Assembly (NCBI GenBank): GCA_036417435.1
Contig: JAZAQT010000784.1
Span: 1-64,000 of the forward strand
Origin: Inia geoffrensis
Taxonomy: Eukaryota > Chordata > Mammalia > Artiodactyla > Iniidae
DNA length: 64,000 nucleotides
Reading direction: 5' to 3'
The notes under the pieces are model-generated. The model was not told the origin of the DNA. It did no database searches and worked only from the letters and a program-made list of their open reading frames with translations. Positions 1 to 12,149 of the stretch are shown here, in pieces. The position numbers and the translations under genes were made by a program. How positions within the stretch are numbered: the stretch's first letter is position 1; each line of letters begins with the position of its first letter.

Positions 1-404
1 AGTCCTTGTGTTTTCTTTTTCAAATTTATTTTTATAAGGGGATTTAGCTTATTTACACTGCTGTGTGTATGCTGCTGTACACAAATGATTTTCTTATGGA
101 GACCTATAAATGTATGGGTTTTAATTTTCTTCATAGTCAGGTATATTCCTAGGTTTTGAATACGGGGTTTTGAGTCCATTTGTTTGAGCATGGAGTAGCT
201 CTTGTCTAATATATATTTGGCTTAAGAAATGGTATCTGTCCTAATGTCAACCTCTGGTTTTATGCAGCCTCCCCACTCTCCTTTCCCCTTAAGCAAGCAT
301 AAGTTTCTTTTTTAAATGTGAGACTCTCTTGTGTTTTGTAATGCAGTTCACACGTAGCAGTGTTTACATTCCCGGTATTAGAGATATCTTATGATGTTTC
401 TTTT

Positions 405-798
405 TCTGTGTGACTTATTTCACTTAGAATCATCATAACTAAATACTCTCATTATGCTGCTAGTGGTCTGTTGCCATTGATTTCATTGTTGGGTGATATT
501 CCATTGTAAGGATGTACCACAACTTCTATATCCATTTTTCTCTTTCTGGGCTATTAAAGATGTACCATAGTCAAGGATCCCGTACACAGAGCAGCCCCAA
601 ACTTTGGTGTGGCTTTGTCTTTTTCATTTTAATTTTCCGAATCTATAACACCATAAGTGGAAGTGCCCTAGGCTCTCTAGCTTGGCTTTTTCTTTGTTCC
701 AGGAAACACCATCCTCTTCTCCAGAGTGGCTGTTGGTAATTTACATCCCGCCCATCAGCATAACAAGGCTGCCGGTTCTCCATGGCCTGTCCCTGCCT
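405..798 (-). mobile_element. Degraded LINE-1 3'-end fragment, antisense, fixed in the monomer (U1 copy shown)
   Basis: The plus strand runs parallel to the complement of the end of mammalian L1. Landmarks in order are TGACTTATTTCACTTAGAAT, GATATTCCATTGTA, ATGTACCACAACTTC, TATCCATTTTTC, then CCAGAGTGGCTG, AATTTACATCCCGCCCATCA and GGTTCTCCATGGCCTGT. These follow the order seen in L1, where similar words surround the ends of ORF2 and the 3' UTR. The middle (about 560-700) is too diverged to align by eye. The same block lies at the same offset (+404 to +797) in all 37 monomers, so the insertion predates amplification of the array. It has no coding potential. Confidence 0.75.
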
Positions 799-890
799 CT
801 CTGGATTTTACACTTTTTTCGGACGGCCCTTTGGATCGGTGGGAAGTGAGACTGCCTTGTAGTGCGGATTTCCATTGCAGGCTTGCTTGG

Positions 891-962
891 TTGGCCAAAA
901 AGGGCGTATGTGTTCTTTCCTGAATATATTCAGGAAAAAACGCATACGCCCTTTTTGGCCAA
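891..962. repeat. 72-bp palindrome, U1 copy (imperfect)
   Basis: Two 36-base arms meet at GAATA/TATTC with no spacer. In U1 the left arm reads GTATGTGTTCTTTCC where the intact form reads GTATGCGTTTTTTCC, giving two mismatches. One of them is a CG to TG change. The right arm is intact. The equivalent element lies 29 bases after the GTGCGGATTTCC anchor in every monomer. Confidence 0.95.
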
Positions 963-1736
963 GTGCATCACTGTCGAACTGCTGCCTCTATTCCTACGCT
1001 TTCAGAGCAATTCTTATGTACCCCCTGATATCTGTTTCTGCAATTCTGCGTCGCGTTCAAGTCCTCCTCACAGCCTTCCTTCAAAAAATTTTTGGATGAT
1101 AGGGGTCATTTGGAACTCTGCAGGATTGTGAGTTACACTGCCAATAATCTCCTTTTCTCAATTCGCTTTCTTGTGAGCTGACCACAAACCCGAAGAATTG
1201 CTTCAGGCCCTAATCTCGTTCCGGCAAGGCACGCTGAGCCTTTGGTGAATTCTTCTTCCTGTAGGGAAATCAGAGTTCAATGTGCCCATCCAAACACATC
1301 GAGTTAGCCGCTCATTCATTCTCCTTATTCCTGTTCATCTTCCACAGAAATTGCAAACTGTGCTAAACAAGAGGTCAAAGGCACTGACTCTCCAAGTGGG
1401 GAGAATGTTAATATCGCATCTGGAACGGCGAACTCGAGTACCAGGGGGCTAAAATGCCGATGAGTTTTATAAATTTTGCCTGATCACTTCGTGGACCATA
1501 TTCTGGGTTTTCCATGCATATTTTAGCTGAAGGATAAATCCCTTACACGTGGAAATTTGGGACCCGTGGAAGGGGAACCATGCACTATTACCTCAAAGGG
1601 TCTGCATTCCCTCACCAATAGTATCAGCCCCAAGTGTCCAGCCTTAACTCTCCCCCAGATCTGGATGTAGAGGTGGTACATCCAAGATTCCTCACAAGCC
1701 CTGAAGTACTTATTTAAGAGTTTCTCTCTATTTGAC

Positions 1737-3472
1737 AGTCCTTGTGTTTTCTTTTTCAAATTTATTTTTATAAGGGGATTTAGCTTATTTACACTGCTGT
1801 GTGTATGCTGCTGTACACAAATGATTTTCTTATGGAGACCTATAAATGTATGGGTTTTAATTTTCTTCATACTCAGGTATATTCCTAGGTTTTGAATACG
1901 GGGTGTTGAGTCCATTTGGTTGAGCAAGGAGTAGCTCTTGTCTAATATGTATTTGGCTTAAGAAATGGTATCTGTCCTAATGTCAACCTCTGGTTTTATG
2001 CAGCCTCCCCACTCTCCTTTCCCCTTAAGCAAGCATAAGTTTCTTTTGTAAATGTGAGACTCTGTTGTGTTTTGTAATGCAGTTCATACGTAGCCGTGTT
2101 TACATTCCCGGTATTAGTGATATCTTATGATGTTTCTTTTTCTGTGTGACTTATTTCACTTAGAATCATCATAACTAAATACTCTCATTATGCTGCTACT
2201 TGTCTGTTGCCATTGATTTCATTGTTGGGTGATATTCCATTGTAGGCATGTTCCACAATTTCTATATCCATTTTTCTCTTTCTGGGCTATTAAAGATGTA
2301 CCATAGTCAAGGATCCCGTACACAGAGCAGCCCCAAACTTTGGTGTGGCTGTGTCTTTTTCATTTAAATTTTCCGAATCTATAACACCATAAGTGGAAGT
2401 GCCCTAGGCTCTCTAGCTTGGTTTTTTCTTTGTTCCAGGAAACACCATCCACTTCTCCAGAGTGGCTGTTGGTAATTTACATCCCGCCCATCAGCATAAC
2501 AAGGCTGCCGGTTCTCCATGGCCTGTCCTGCCTCTCTGGGTTTTACACTTTTTCCAAAAGGCCCTTTGGATCGGTGGGAAGTGAGACTTCCTTGTAGTGC
2601 GGATTTCCATTGCAGGCTTGCTTGGTTAGCCTAAAAGGGCGTATGCGTTTTTTCCTGAATATATTCAGGAAAAAACGCATACACCCTTTTTGGCCAAGTG
2701 TATCACTGTCGAACTGCTGCCTCTTTTCCTACGCTTTCAGAGCAATTCTTATCTACCCGCTGATATCTGTTTTCTGCAATTCTGCGTCGCGTTCAATTCC
2801 TCTTCACAGCCTTCCTTCAATAAATTTTTGGATGACAGGGGTCATTTGGAACTCTGCAGGATTGTGAGTTCCAGTGCCAAAAATCTCCTTTTCTCAACTC
2901 CCTTTCTTGTGAGCTGACCGCAAACCCGAAGAATTGCTTCAGGCCCTAATCTCGTTCCGGCATGGCATGCTGAGCATGTGGTGAATTCTTCTTCCTGTAG
3001 GGAAATCAGAGTTCAATGTGCCCGTCCAAACACATCGAGTTAGCCGCTCATTCGTTCTCCTTATTCCTGTTCATCTTCCACCGAAACTGCAAACTGTGCC
3101 AAACAAGAGGTCAAAGGCACTGACTCTCCAAGTGGGGAGAATGTTAATATTGCATCTGGAACGGCAAACTCGAGTACCAGGCGGCGAAAATGGCGATGAG
3201 TTTTAGAAATTTTGCCCGAACCATTCGTGGACCATATTCTGGGTTTTCCATGCATATTTTAGCTGAAGGATAAATCCCTTACACGTGGAGATTTGGGACC
3301 CGTGGAATGGGAACCATGCACCATTACCTCAAAGGGTCTGCATTCCCTCACCAATAGTATCAGCCCCAAGTGTCCAGCCTTATCTCTCCCCCAGCTCTGG
3401 ATGTAGAGGTGGTAAATCCAAGATTCCTCACAAGCCCTGAAGGACTTATTTAAGAGTTTCTCTCTCTTTGAC
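1737..3472 (+). repeat. Monomer U2 (monomeric stretch)
   Basis: 1,736 bp. Palindrome 2626-2697 is imperfect: left arm TTAGCCTAAAAGG, and the right arm has a CG to CA change in CATACACCC. From about 2,894 onward it becomes essentially identical to U3-U5, sharing GAGCATGTGGTGAATTC and the CTCTCTCTTTGACATTCCTGG end, so its 3' half belongs to the homogenised block. Confidence 0.95.
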
Positions 3473-5208
3473 ATTCCTGGTGTTTTCTTTTTCAAATTTA
3501 TTTTTATAAGGGGATTTAGCTTATTTACACTGCTGTGTGTATGCTGCTGTACACAAAAGATTTTTTTATGGAGACCTATAATTGTATGGGTTTTAATTTT
3601 CTTCATAGTCAGGTATATTCCTAGGTTTTGAATACGGGGTGTTGAGTCCATTTGGTTGAGCAAGGAGTAGCTGTTGTCTAATATATATTTGGCTTAAGAA
3701 ATGGTATCTGTCCTAATGTCAACCTCTGGTTTTATGCAGCCTCCCCACTCTCCTTTCCCCTTAAGCAAGCATAAGTTTCTTTTGTAAATGTGAGATTCTG
3801 TTGTGTTTTGTAATGCAGTTAATACGTAGCCGTGTTTACATTTCCGGTATTAGTGATATCTTATGATGTTTCTTTTTCTGTGTGACTTATTTCCCTTAGA
3901 ATCATCGTAACTAAATCCACTCATTATGCTGCTACTGGTCTGTTGCCATTGATTTCATTGTTGTGTGATATTCAATTGTAGGGATGTACCACAACTTCTA
4001 TATCCATTTTTCTCTTTCTGGGCTATTAAAGTTGTACCATAGTCAAGGATCCCGAACACAGAACAGCCCCAAACTTTGGTGTGGCTGGGTCTTTTTCATT
4101 TAAATTTCCCGAATCTATAGCACCATAAATGGAAGTGCCCTAGGCTCTCTAGCTTGGTTTTTTCTATGTTCCAGGAAACACCATCCACTTCTCCAGAGTG
4201 GCTGTTGGCAATTTACATCCCGCCCATCAGCATAACAAGGCTGCCGGTTCTCCATGGCCTGTTTTGCCTCTCTGGATTTTACACTTTTTTCGGACGGTCC
4301 TTTGGATCAGTGGGAAGTGAGACTTCCTTCTAGTCCGGATTTCCATTGCAGGCTTGCTTGGTTGGCCAAAAAGGGCGTATGCGTTTTTTCCTGAATATAT
4401 TCAGGAAAAAACGCATACGCCCTTTTTGGCCAAGTGCATCACTGTAGAACTGCTGCCTCTTTTCCTACGCTTTCAGAGCAATTCTTATCTACCCCCTGAT
4501 ATCTGTTTTCTGCAATTCTGTGTCGCGTTCAAGTCCTCTTCACAGCCTTCCTTCAATAAATTTTTGGATGATAGGGGTCATTTGGAACTCTGCAGGATTG
4601 TGAGTTCCAGTGCCAAAAATCTCCTTTTCACAACTCCCTTTCTTGTGAGCTGACCGCAAACCCGAAGAATTGCTTCAGGCCCTAATCTCGTTCCGGCATG
4701 GCATGCTGAGCATGTGGTGAATTCTTCTTCCTGTAGGGAAATCAGAGTTCAATGTGCCCGTCCAAACACATCGAGTTAGCCGCTCATTCGTTCTCCTTAT
4801 TCCTGTTCATCTTCCACCGAAACTGCAAACTGTGCCAAACAAGAGGTCAAAGGCACTGACTCTCCAAGTGGGGAGAATGTTAATATTGCATCTGGAACGG
4901 CAAACTCGAGTACCAGGCGGCGAAAATGGCGATGAGTTTTAGAAATTTTGCCCGAACCATTCGTGGACCATATTCTGGGTTTTCCATGCATATTTTAGCT
5001 GAAGGATAAATCCCTTACACGTGGAGATTTGGGACCCGTGGAATGGGAACCATGCACCATTACCTCAAAGGGTCTGCATTCCCTCACCAATAGTATCAGC
5101 CCCAAGTGTCCAGCCTTATCTCTCCCCCAGCTCTGGATGTAGAGGTGGTAAATCCAAGATTCCTCACAAGCCCTGAAGGACTTATTTAAGAGTTTCTCTC
5201 TCTTTGAC
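3473..5208 (+). repeat. Monomer U3 (near-identical triplet, copy 1)
   Basis: 1,736 bp. Starts with the variant ATTCCTGGTG. Palindrome 4362-4433 is perfect. Shares with U4 and U5 the markers TTCCCTTAGAATC, TGTGTGATATTCAATTG, CCCGAACACAGAACAG and TTCTAGTCCGGATT, absent elsewhere in the window. Confidence 0.95.
4362..4433. repeat. Perfect 72-bp palindrome (U3 copy)
   Basis: All 36 base pairs between the arms are complementary. The arm begins TTGGCCAAAAAGGGCGTATG and ends at the centre GAATA/TATTC. U4, U5, U7, U11, U13, U26 and U29 carry the same exact form at 6098-6169, 7834-7905, 11305-11376, 18246-18317, 21719-21790, 44283-44354 and 49490-49561. The terminal TTGGCCAAAAAG resembles, from memory, ends of mariner-type elements in even-toed ungulates and whales, and two abutting inverted ends is how a MITE such as human MADE1 looks. 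No TA duplication is visible at the flanks (G on both sides), so the MITE reading is tentative. The element could extrude as a cruciform. Confidence 0.97.
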
Positions 5209-6944
5209 ATTCCTGGTGTTTTCTTTTTCAAATTTATTTTTATAAGGGGATTTAGCTTATTTACACTGCTGTGTGTATGCTGCTGTACACAAAAGATTTT
5301 TTTATGGAGACCTATAATTGTATGGGTTTTAATTTTCTTCATAGTCAGGTATATTCCTAGGTTTTGAATACGGGGTGTTGAGTCCATTTGGTTGAGCAAG
5401 GAGTAGCTGTTGTCTAATATATATTTGGCTTAAGAAATGGTATCTGTCCTAATGTCAACCTCTGGTTTTATGCAGCCTCCCCACTCTCCTTTCCCCTTAA
5501 GCAAGCATAAGTTTCTTTTGTAAATGTGAGATTCTGTTGTGTTTTGTAATGCAGTTAATACGTAGCCGTGTTTACATTTCCGGTATTAGTGATATCTTAT
5601 GATGTTTCTTTTTCTGTGTGACTTATTTCCCTTAGAATCATCGTAACTAAATCCACTCATTATGCTGCTACTGGTCTGTTGCCATTGATTTCATTGTTGT
5701 GTGATATTCAATTGTAGGGATGTACCACAACTTCTATATCCATTTTTCTCTTTCTGGGCTATTAAAGTTGTACCATAGTCAAGGATCCCGAACACAGAAC
5801 AGCCCCAAACTTTGGTGTGGCTGGGTCTTTTTCATTTAAATTTCCCGAATCTATAGCACCATAAATGGAAGTGCCCTAGGCTCTCTAGCTTGGTTTTTTC
5901 TATGTTCCAGGAAACACCATCCACTTCTCCAGAGTGGCTGTTGGCAATTTACATCCCGCCCATCAGCATAACAAGGCTGCCGGTTCTCCATGGCCTGTTT
6001 TGCCTCTCTGGATTTTACACTTTTTTCGGACGGTCCTTTGGATCAGTGGGAAGTGAGACTTCCTTCTAGTCCGGATTTCCATTGCAGGCTTGCTTGGTTG
6101 GCCAAAAAGGGCGTATGCGTTTTTTCCTGAATATATTCAGGAAAAAACGCATACGCCCTTTTTGGCCAAGTGCATCACTGTAGAACTGCTGCCTCTTTTC
6201 CTACGCTTTCAGAGCAATTCTTATCTACCCCCTGATATCTGTTTTCTGCAATTCTGTGTCGCGTTCAAGTCCTCTTCACAGCCTTCCTTCAATAAATTTT
6301 TGGATGATAGGGGTCATTTGGAACTCTGCAGGATTGTGAGTTCCAGTGCCAAAAATCTCCTTTTCACAACTCCCTTTCTTGTGAGCTGACCGCAAACCCG
6401 AAGAATTGCTTCAGGCCCTAATCTCGTTCCGGCATGGCATGCTGAGCATGTGGTGAATTCTTCTTCCTGTAGGGAAATCAGAGTTCAATGTGCCCGTCCA
6501 AACACATCGAGTTAGCCGCTCATTCGTTCTCCTTATTCCTGTTCATCTTCCACCGAAACTGCAAACTGTGCCAAACAAGAGGTCAAAGGCACTGACTCTC
6601 CAAGTGGGGAGAATGTTAATATTGCATCTGGAACGGCAAACTCGAGTACCAGGCGGCGAAAATGGCGATGAGTTTTAGAAATTTTGCCCGAACCATTCGT
6701 GGACCATATTCTGGGTTTTCCATGCATATTTTAGCTGAAGGATAAATCCCTTACACGTGGAGATTTGGGACCCGTGGAATGGGAACCATGCACCATTACC
6801 TCAAAGGGTCTGCATTCCCTCACCAATAGTATCAGCCCCAAGTGTCCAGCCTTATCTCTCCCCCAGCTCTGGATGTAGAGGTGGTAAATCCAAGATTCCT
6901 CACAAGCCCTGAAGGACTTATTTAAGAGTTTCTCTCTCTTTGAC
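5209..6944 (+). repeat. Monomer U4 (near-identical triplet, copy 2)
   Basis: 1,736 bp. I saw no difference from U3 by eye over the stretches compared. Palindrome 6098-6169 is perfect. Confidence 0.95.
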
Positions 6945-8680
6945 ATTCCTGGTGTTTTCTTTTTCAAATTTATTTTTATAAGGGGATTTAGCTTATTTAC
7001 ACTGCTGTGTGTATGCTGCTGTACACAAAAGATTTTTTTATGGAGACCTATAATTGTATGGGTTTTAATTTTCTTCATAGTCAGGTATATTCCTAGGTTT
7101 TGAATACGGGGTGTTGAGTCCATTTGGTTGAGCAAGGAGTAGCTGTTGTCTAATATATATTTGGCTTAAGAAATGGTATCTGTCCTAATGTCAACCTCTG
7201 GTTTTATGCAGCCTCCCCACTCTCCTTTCCCCTTAAGCAAGCATAAGTTTCTTTTGTAAATGTGAGATTCTGTTGTGTTTTGTAATGCAGTTAATACGTA
7301 GCCGTGTTTACATTTCCGGTATTAGTGATATCTTATGATGTTTCTTTTTCTGTGTGACTTATTTCCCTTAGAATCATCGTAACTAAATCCACTCATTATG
7401 CTGCTACTGGTCTGTTGCCATTGATTTCATTGTTGTGTGATATTCAATTGTAGGGATGTACCACAACTTCTATATCCATTTTTCTCTTTCTGGGCTATTA
7501 AAGTTGTACCATAGTCAAGGATCCCGAACACAGAACAGCCCCAAACTTTGGTGTGGCTGGGTCTTTTTCATTTAAATTTCCCGAATCTATAGCACCATAA
7601 GTGGAAGTGCCCTAGGCTCTCTAGCTTGGTTTTTTCTATGTTCCAGGAAACACCATCCACTTCTCCAGAGTGGCTGTTGGCAATTTACATCCCGCCCATC
7701 AGCATAACAAGGCTGCCGGTTCTCCATGGCCTGTTTTGCCTCTCTGGATTTTACACTTTTTTCGGACGGTCCTTTGGATCAGTGGGAAGTGAGACTTCCT
7801 TCTAGTCCGGATTTCCATTGCAGGCTTGCTTGGTTGGCCAAAAAGGGCGTATGCGTTTTTTCCTGAATATATTCAGGAAAAAACGCATACGCCCTTTTTG
7901 GCCAAGTGCATCACTGTAGAACTGCTGCCTCTTTTCCTACGCTTTCAGAGCAATTCTTATCTACCCCGTGATATCTGTTTTCTGCAATTCTGTGTCGCGT
8001 TCAAGTCCTCTTCACAGCCTTCCTTCAATAAATTTTTGGATGATAGGGGTCATTTGGAACTCTGCAGGATTGTGAGTTACAGTGCCAAAAATCTCCTTTT
8101 CTCAACTCGCTTTCTTGTGAGCTTACCGAAAACCCGAAGAATTGCTTCAGTCTCTAATCTCGTTCCGGCATGGCACGCTGAGCCTTTGGTGAATTCTTCT
8201 TCCTGTAGGGAAATCAGAGTTCAATGTGCCCGTCCAAACACATCAAGTTAGCCCCTCATTCGTTCTCCTTATTCCTGTTCATCTTCCAAGGAAACTGCAA
8301 ACTGTGCCAAACAAGAGGTCAAAGGCACTGACTCTCCAAGTGGAGAGAATGTTAATATTGCATCTGGAACGGCGAACTCGAGTGCCAGGGGACTAAAATG
8401 GCGATGAGTTTTAGAAATTTTGCCTGATCACTTCGTGGCCCATATTCTGGGTTTTCCATGCATATTTTAGCTGAAGGATAAATCCCTTACAGGTGGAGAT
8501 TTGGGACCCGTGGAATGGGAACCATGCAACATTACCTAAAAGGGTCTGCATTCCCTCACCAATAGTATCAGCCCCAAGTGTCCAGCCTTATTTCTCCCCC
8601 AGCTGTGGATGTAGAGGTGGTAAATCCAAGATTCCTCACAAGCCCTGAAGGACTTATTTAAGAATTTCTCTCTATTTGAC
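6945..8680 (+). repeat. Monomer U5 (near-identical triplet, copy 3, diverging 3' part)
   Basis: 1,736 bp. Matches U3/U4 until about 7,966, apart from CCATAAGTGG for CCATAAATGG near 7,597. After CTACCCCGTG the 3' part changes type (GAGCTTACCGAAAACCC, CAGTCTCTAATC), resembling U7. The exchange point therefore lies near 7,966-8,075. Palindrome 7834-7905 is perfect. Confidence 0.95.
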
Positions 8681-10416
8681 AGTCCTTGTGTTTTCTTTTT
8701 CAAATTTATTTTTATAAGGGGATTTAACTTATTGACACTGCTGTGTGTATGCTCCTGTACACAAATGATTTTCTTATGGAGACGTATAAATGTATGGGTT
8801 TCAATTTTCTTCCTAGTCAGGTATATTCCTAGGTTTTGAATATGCGGTGTTGAGTCCATTTGGTTGAGCAATGAGTAGGTCTTGTCTAATGTATATTTGG
8901 CTTATGGAATGGTATCTGTCCTAATGTCAACCTCTGGTTTTATGCAGCCTCCCCACTCTCCTTTCCTCTTAAGCAAGCCTAAGTTTCTTTTGTAAATGTG
9001 AGACTCTGTTGTGTTTTGTAATGCAGTTCACACGTAGCTGTATTTACATTCCCGGTATTAGTGATACCTTATGATGTTTCTTTTTCTCTGTGACTTATTT
9101 CACTTAGAATCATCATAACTAAATCCTGTCATTATGCTGCTACTGGTCTGTTGCCATTGATTTAATTGTTGAGTGATATTCCATTGTAGGGATGTACCAC
9201 AACTTCTATATCCATTTTTCTCTTTCTGGCCTATTAAAGTTGTACCATAGTCAAGGATCCCGTACACAGAGCAGCCCCAAAGTTTGGTGTGGCTGTGTCT
9301 TTTTCATTTAAATTTTCCGAATCTATAGCACAATTATTTGAAGTGCCCTAGGCTCTCTAGCTTGGTTTTTTCTTTGTTCTAGAAAGCACCATCCACTTCT
9401 CAAGAGTGGCTGTTGGCAATTTACATCCCGCCCATCAGCATAACAATGTTGCCAGTTCTCCATGGCCTGTCGTGCCTCTCTGGATTTTACAAATTTTTCC
9501 GATGGCCCTTTGGATCGGTGGGAAGTGAGACTGCCTTGTAGTGCGGATTTCCATTGCAGGCTTGCTTGATTTGCCAAAGAGTGTGTATGCGTTTTTTCCT
9601 GAATATATTCAGGAAAAAACGCATACGCCCTTTTTGGCCAAGTGCATCACTGTCGAACTGCTGCCTCTTTTCCTACGCTTTCAGAGCAGTTCTTATCTAC
9701 CCCCTGATATCTGTTTTCTGCAATTCTGCGTCGCGTTCAAGTCCTCTTCACATCCTTCCTTCAATAAATTTTTGGATGATAGGGGTCATTTGGAACTCTG
9801 CAGGATTGTGAGTTACAGTACCAGAAATCTCCTTTTCTCAACTCGCTTTATTGTGAACTGACCGCAAACCCGAAGAATTGCTTCAGGCCCTAATCTCGTT
9901 CCGGCATGGCACGCTTAGCCTTTGGTGAATTCTTCTTCCTGTAGGGAAATCAGAGTTCAATGTGCCCGTCCAAACACATAAAGTTAACCCCTCATTCGTT
10001 CTCCTTATTCCTGTTCATCTTCCAAGGAAACTGCAAACTGTGCCAAACAAGAGGTCAAAGGCACTGACTCTTCAATTGGGGAGAATGTTAATATTGCATC
10101 TGGAATGGCGAACTCGAGTACCAGGGGGCTAAAATGGCGATGAGTTTTAGAAATTTTGCCTGATCACTTCGTGGCCCATATTCTGGGTTTTCCATGCATA
10201 TTTTAGCTGAAGGATAAATCCCTTACACGTGGAGATTTGGGACCCATGGAATGGGAACCATGCACCATTACCTCAAAGGGTCTGCATTCCCTCAACAATA
10301 GTATCAGCCCCAAGTGTCCAGCCTTATCTCTCCCCCAGCTGTGGATGTAGAGGTGGTAAATCCAAGATTCCTCACAAGCCCTGAAGGACTTATTTAAGAA
10401 TTTCTCTCTATTTGAC
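8681..10416 (+). repeat. Monomer U6 (alpha-like, family 1)
   Basis: 1,736 bp. Palindrome 9570-9641 has the alpha left arm and is preceded by TTGCTTGATTTGCC. The 3' end carries CCCATGG and CAACAATAG, typical of alpha. Its 5' part is unusual (GATTTAACTTATTGAC, GCTCCTGTACAC, TATGCGGTG). Confidence 0.9.
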
Positions 10417-12149
10417 AGTCCTTGTGTTTTCTTTTTGAAATTTATTTTTATAAGGGGATTTAGCTTATTGACACTGCTGTCTGTATGCTTCTGTACACAA
10501 ATGATTTTCTTATGGAGACGTATAAATGTATGGGTTTTAATTTTCTTCCTAGTCAGGTATATTCCTAGGTTTTGAAAACGGGGTGTTGAGTCCATTTGGT
10601 TGAGCAATGAGTAGGTCTTGTCCAATATATATTTGGCTTATGGAATGGTATCTGTCCTAATGTCAACCTCTGGTTTTATGCAGCCTCCCCAGTCTACTTT
10701 CCCCTTAAGCAAGGTAAGTTTCTTTTGTAAATGTGAGACTCTGTTGTGTTTTGTAATGCAGTTCACACGTAGCCGTGTTTACATTCCCGGTATTAGTGTT
10801 ACCTTATGATGTTTCTTTTTCTGTGTGACTTATTTCACTTAGAATCATCATAACTAAATCCTCTCATTATGCTGCTACTGGTCTGTTGCCATTGATTTCA
10901 TTGTTGAGTGATATTCCATTGTAGGGATGTACCACAACTTCTATATCCATTTTTCTCTTTCTGGGCTATTAAAGTTGTACCATAATCAAGGATCCCGTAC
11001 ACAGAGCAGCCCCAAACTTTGGTGTGGCTGTGTCTTTTTCATTTAAATTTTCCGAATCTATAGCAACATAAGTGGAAGTGCCCTAGGCTCTCTAGCTTGT
11101 TTTTTTCTTTGTTCCAGGAAACACCATCCACTTCTCCAGAGTGGCTGTTGGCAATTTACATCTCACCCATCAGCATAACAAGGCTGCCGGTTCTCCATGG
11201 CCTGTCCTGCCTCTCTGGATTTTACACTTTTTTCGGACGGCCCTTTGGATTTGTGGGAAGTGAGACTTCCTTGTAGTGCGGATTTCCATTGCAGGCTTGC
11301 TTCGTTGGCCAAAAAGGGCGTATGCGTTTTTTCCTGAATATATTCAGGAAAAAACGCATACGCCCTTTTTGGCCAAGTGCATCACTGTCGAACTGCTGCC
11401 TCTTTTCCTACGCTTTCAGAGCAATTCTTATCTACCCCCTGATATCTGTTTTCTGCAATTCTGCGTCGCGTTCAAATCCTCTTCACAGCCTTCCTTCAAT
11501 AAATTTTTGGATGATAGGGGTCATTTGGAACTCTGCAGGATTGTGAGTTACAGTGCCAAAAATCTCCTTTTCTCAACTCGCTTTCTTGTGAGCTGACCGA
11601 AAACCCGAAGAATTGCTTCAGTCTTTAATCTCGTTCCGGCATGGCACGCTGAGCCTTTGGTGAATTCTTCTTCCTGTAGGGAAATCAGAGTTCAATGTGC
11701 CCGTCCAAACACATCGAGTTAGCCGCTCATTCGTTCTCCTTATTCCTGTTCATCTTCCACAGAAATTGCAAACTGTGCCAAACAAGAGGTCAAAGCACTG
11801 AGTCTCCAAGTGGGGAGAATGTTAATATCGCATCTGGAACGGTGAACTCGAGTACCAGGCGGCGAAAATGGCAATGAGTTTTAAAATTTTGCCCGATCAC
11901 TTCGTGCACCATATTCTGGCTTTTCCATGCATATTTGAGCTGATGGATAAATCCCTTAAACGTGGAGATTTGGGACCCGTGGAATGGGAACCATGCACCA
12001 TTACCTCAAAGGGTCTGCATTCCCTCACCAATAGTATCAGCCCCAAGTGTCCAGCCTTATCTCTCCCCCAGCTGTGGACGTAGAGGTGGTAAATCCAAGA
12101 TTCCTCACAAGCCCTGAAGGACTTATTTAAGAATTTCTCTCTATTTGAC
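10417..12149 (+). repeat. Monomer U7 (beta-like, family 1)
   Basis: 1,733 bp, among the shortest. The beta 5' markers GAGACGTATAAATG, CTTGTCCAATAT and CCAGTCTACTTTCC are present. It shares with U9 the short form AAGCAAGGTAAG near 10,710. Palindrome 11305-11376 is perfect. The 3' part differs from standard beta (GGCTTTTCCATGC, CTGATGGATAAATCCC). Confidence 0.9.

Larger units (their letters stand above)
1..1736 (+). repeat. Monomer U1 (monomeric stretch)
   Basis: 1,736 bp. Reference unit for offsets: L1 fossil 405-798, palindrome 891-962, BamHI site GGATCC 575-580, PstI CTGCAG 1118-1123, EcoRI GAATTC 1247-1252, XhoI CTCGAG 1433-1438. Private changes include GGGTTTTGAG for GGTGTTGAG near 165 and AAAAAATTTTTGG for AATAAATTTTTGG near 1084. 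Confidence 0.95.

Noticed and set aside
900..960. Palindrome as a transcription terminator or miRNA precursor
   Set aside because: A hairpin is possible if transcribed, but no promoter or gene is near and nothing in the sequence points to a processed RNA. Small-RNA data would be required.
1083..1100. AATAAA in CAATAAATTTTTGG as a polyadenylation signal
   Set aside because: It recurs in nearly every monomer but without any gene upstream; an AT-rich satellite will contain it by chance.
1523..1927. Minus-strand open frame of about 134-141 codons, open in most monomers
   Set aside because: It spans the monomer junction, changes length between copies, is interrupted in some (for example near 25,976), and the differences between copies look mostly amino-acid-changing. 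Openness in many copies is explained by their recent common origin. No recognisable domain.
11276..11596. Plus-strand frame of about 106 codons covering the palindrome
   Set aside because: It starts at a GTG rather than ATG, reads straight through a palindrome and is lost or shortened in alpha monomers. No known protein similarity recognised.
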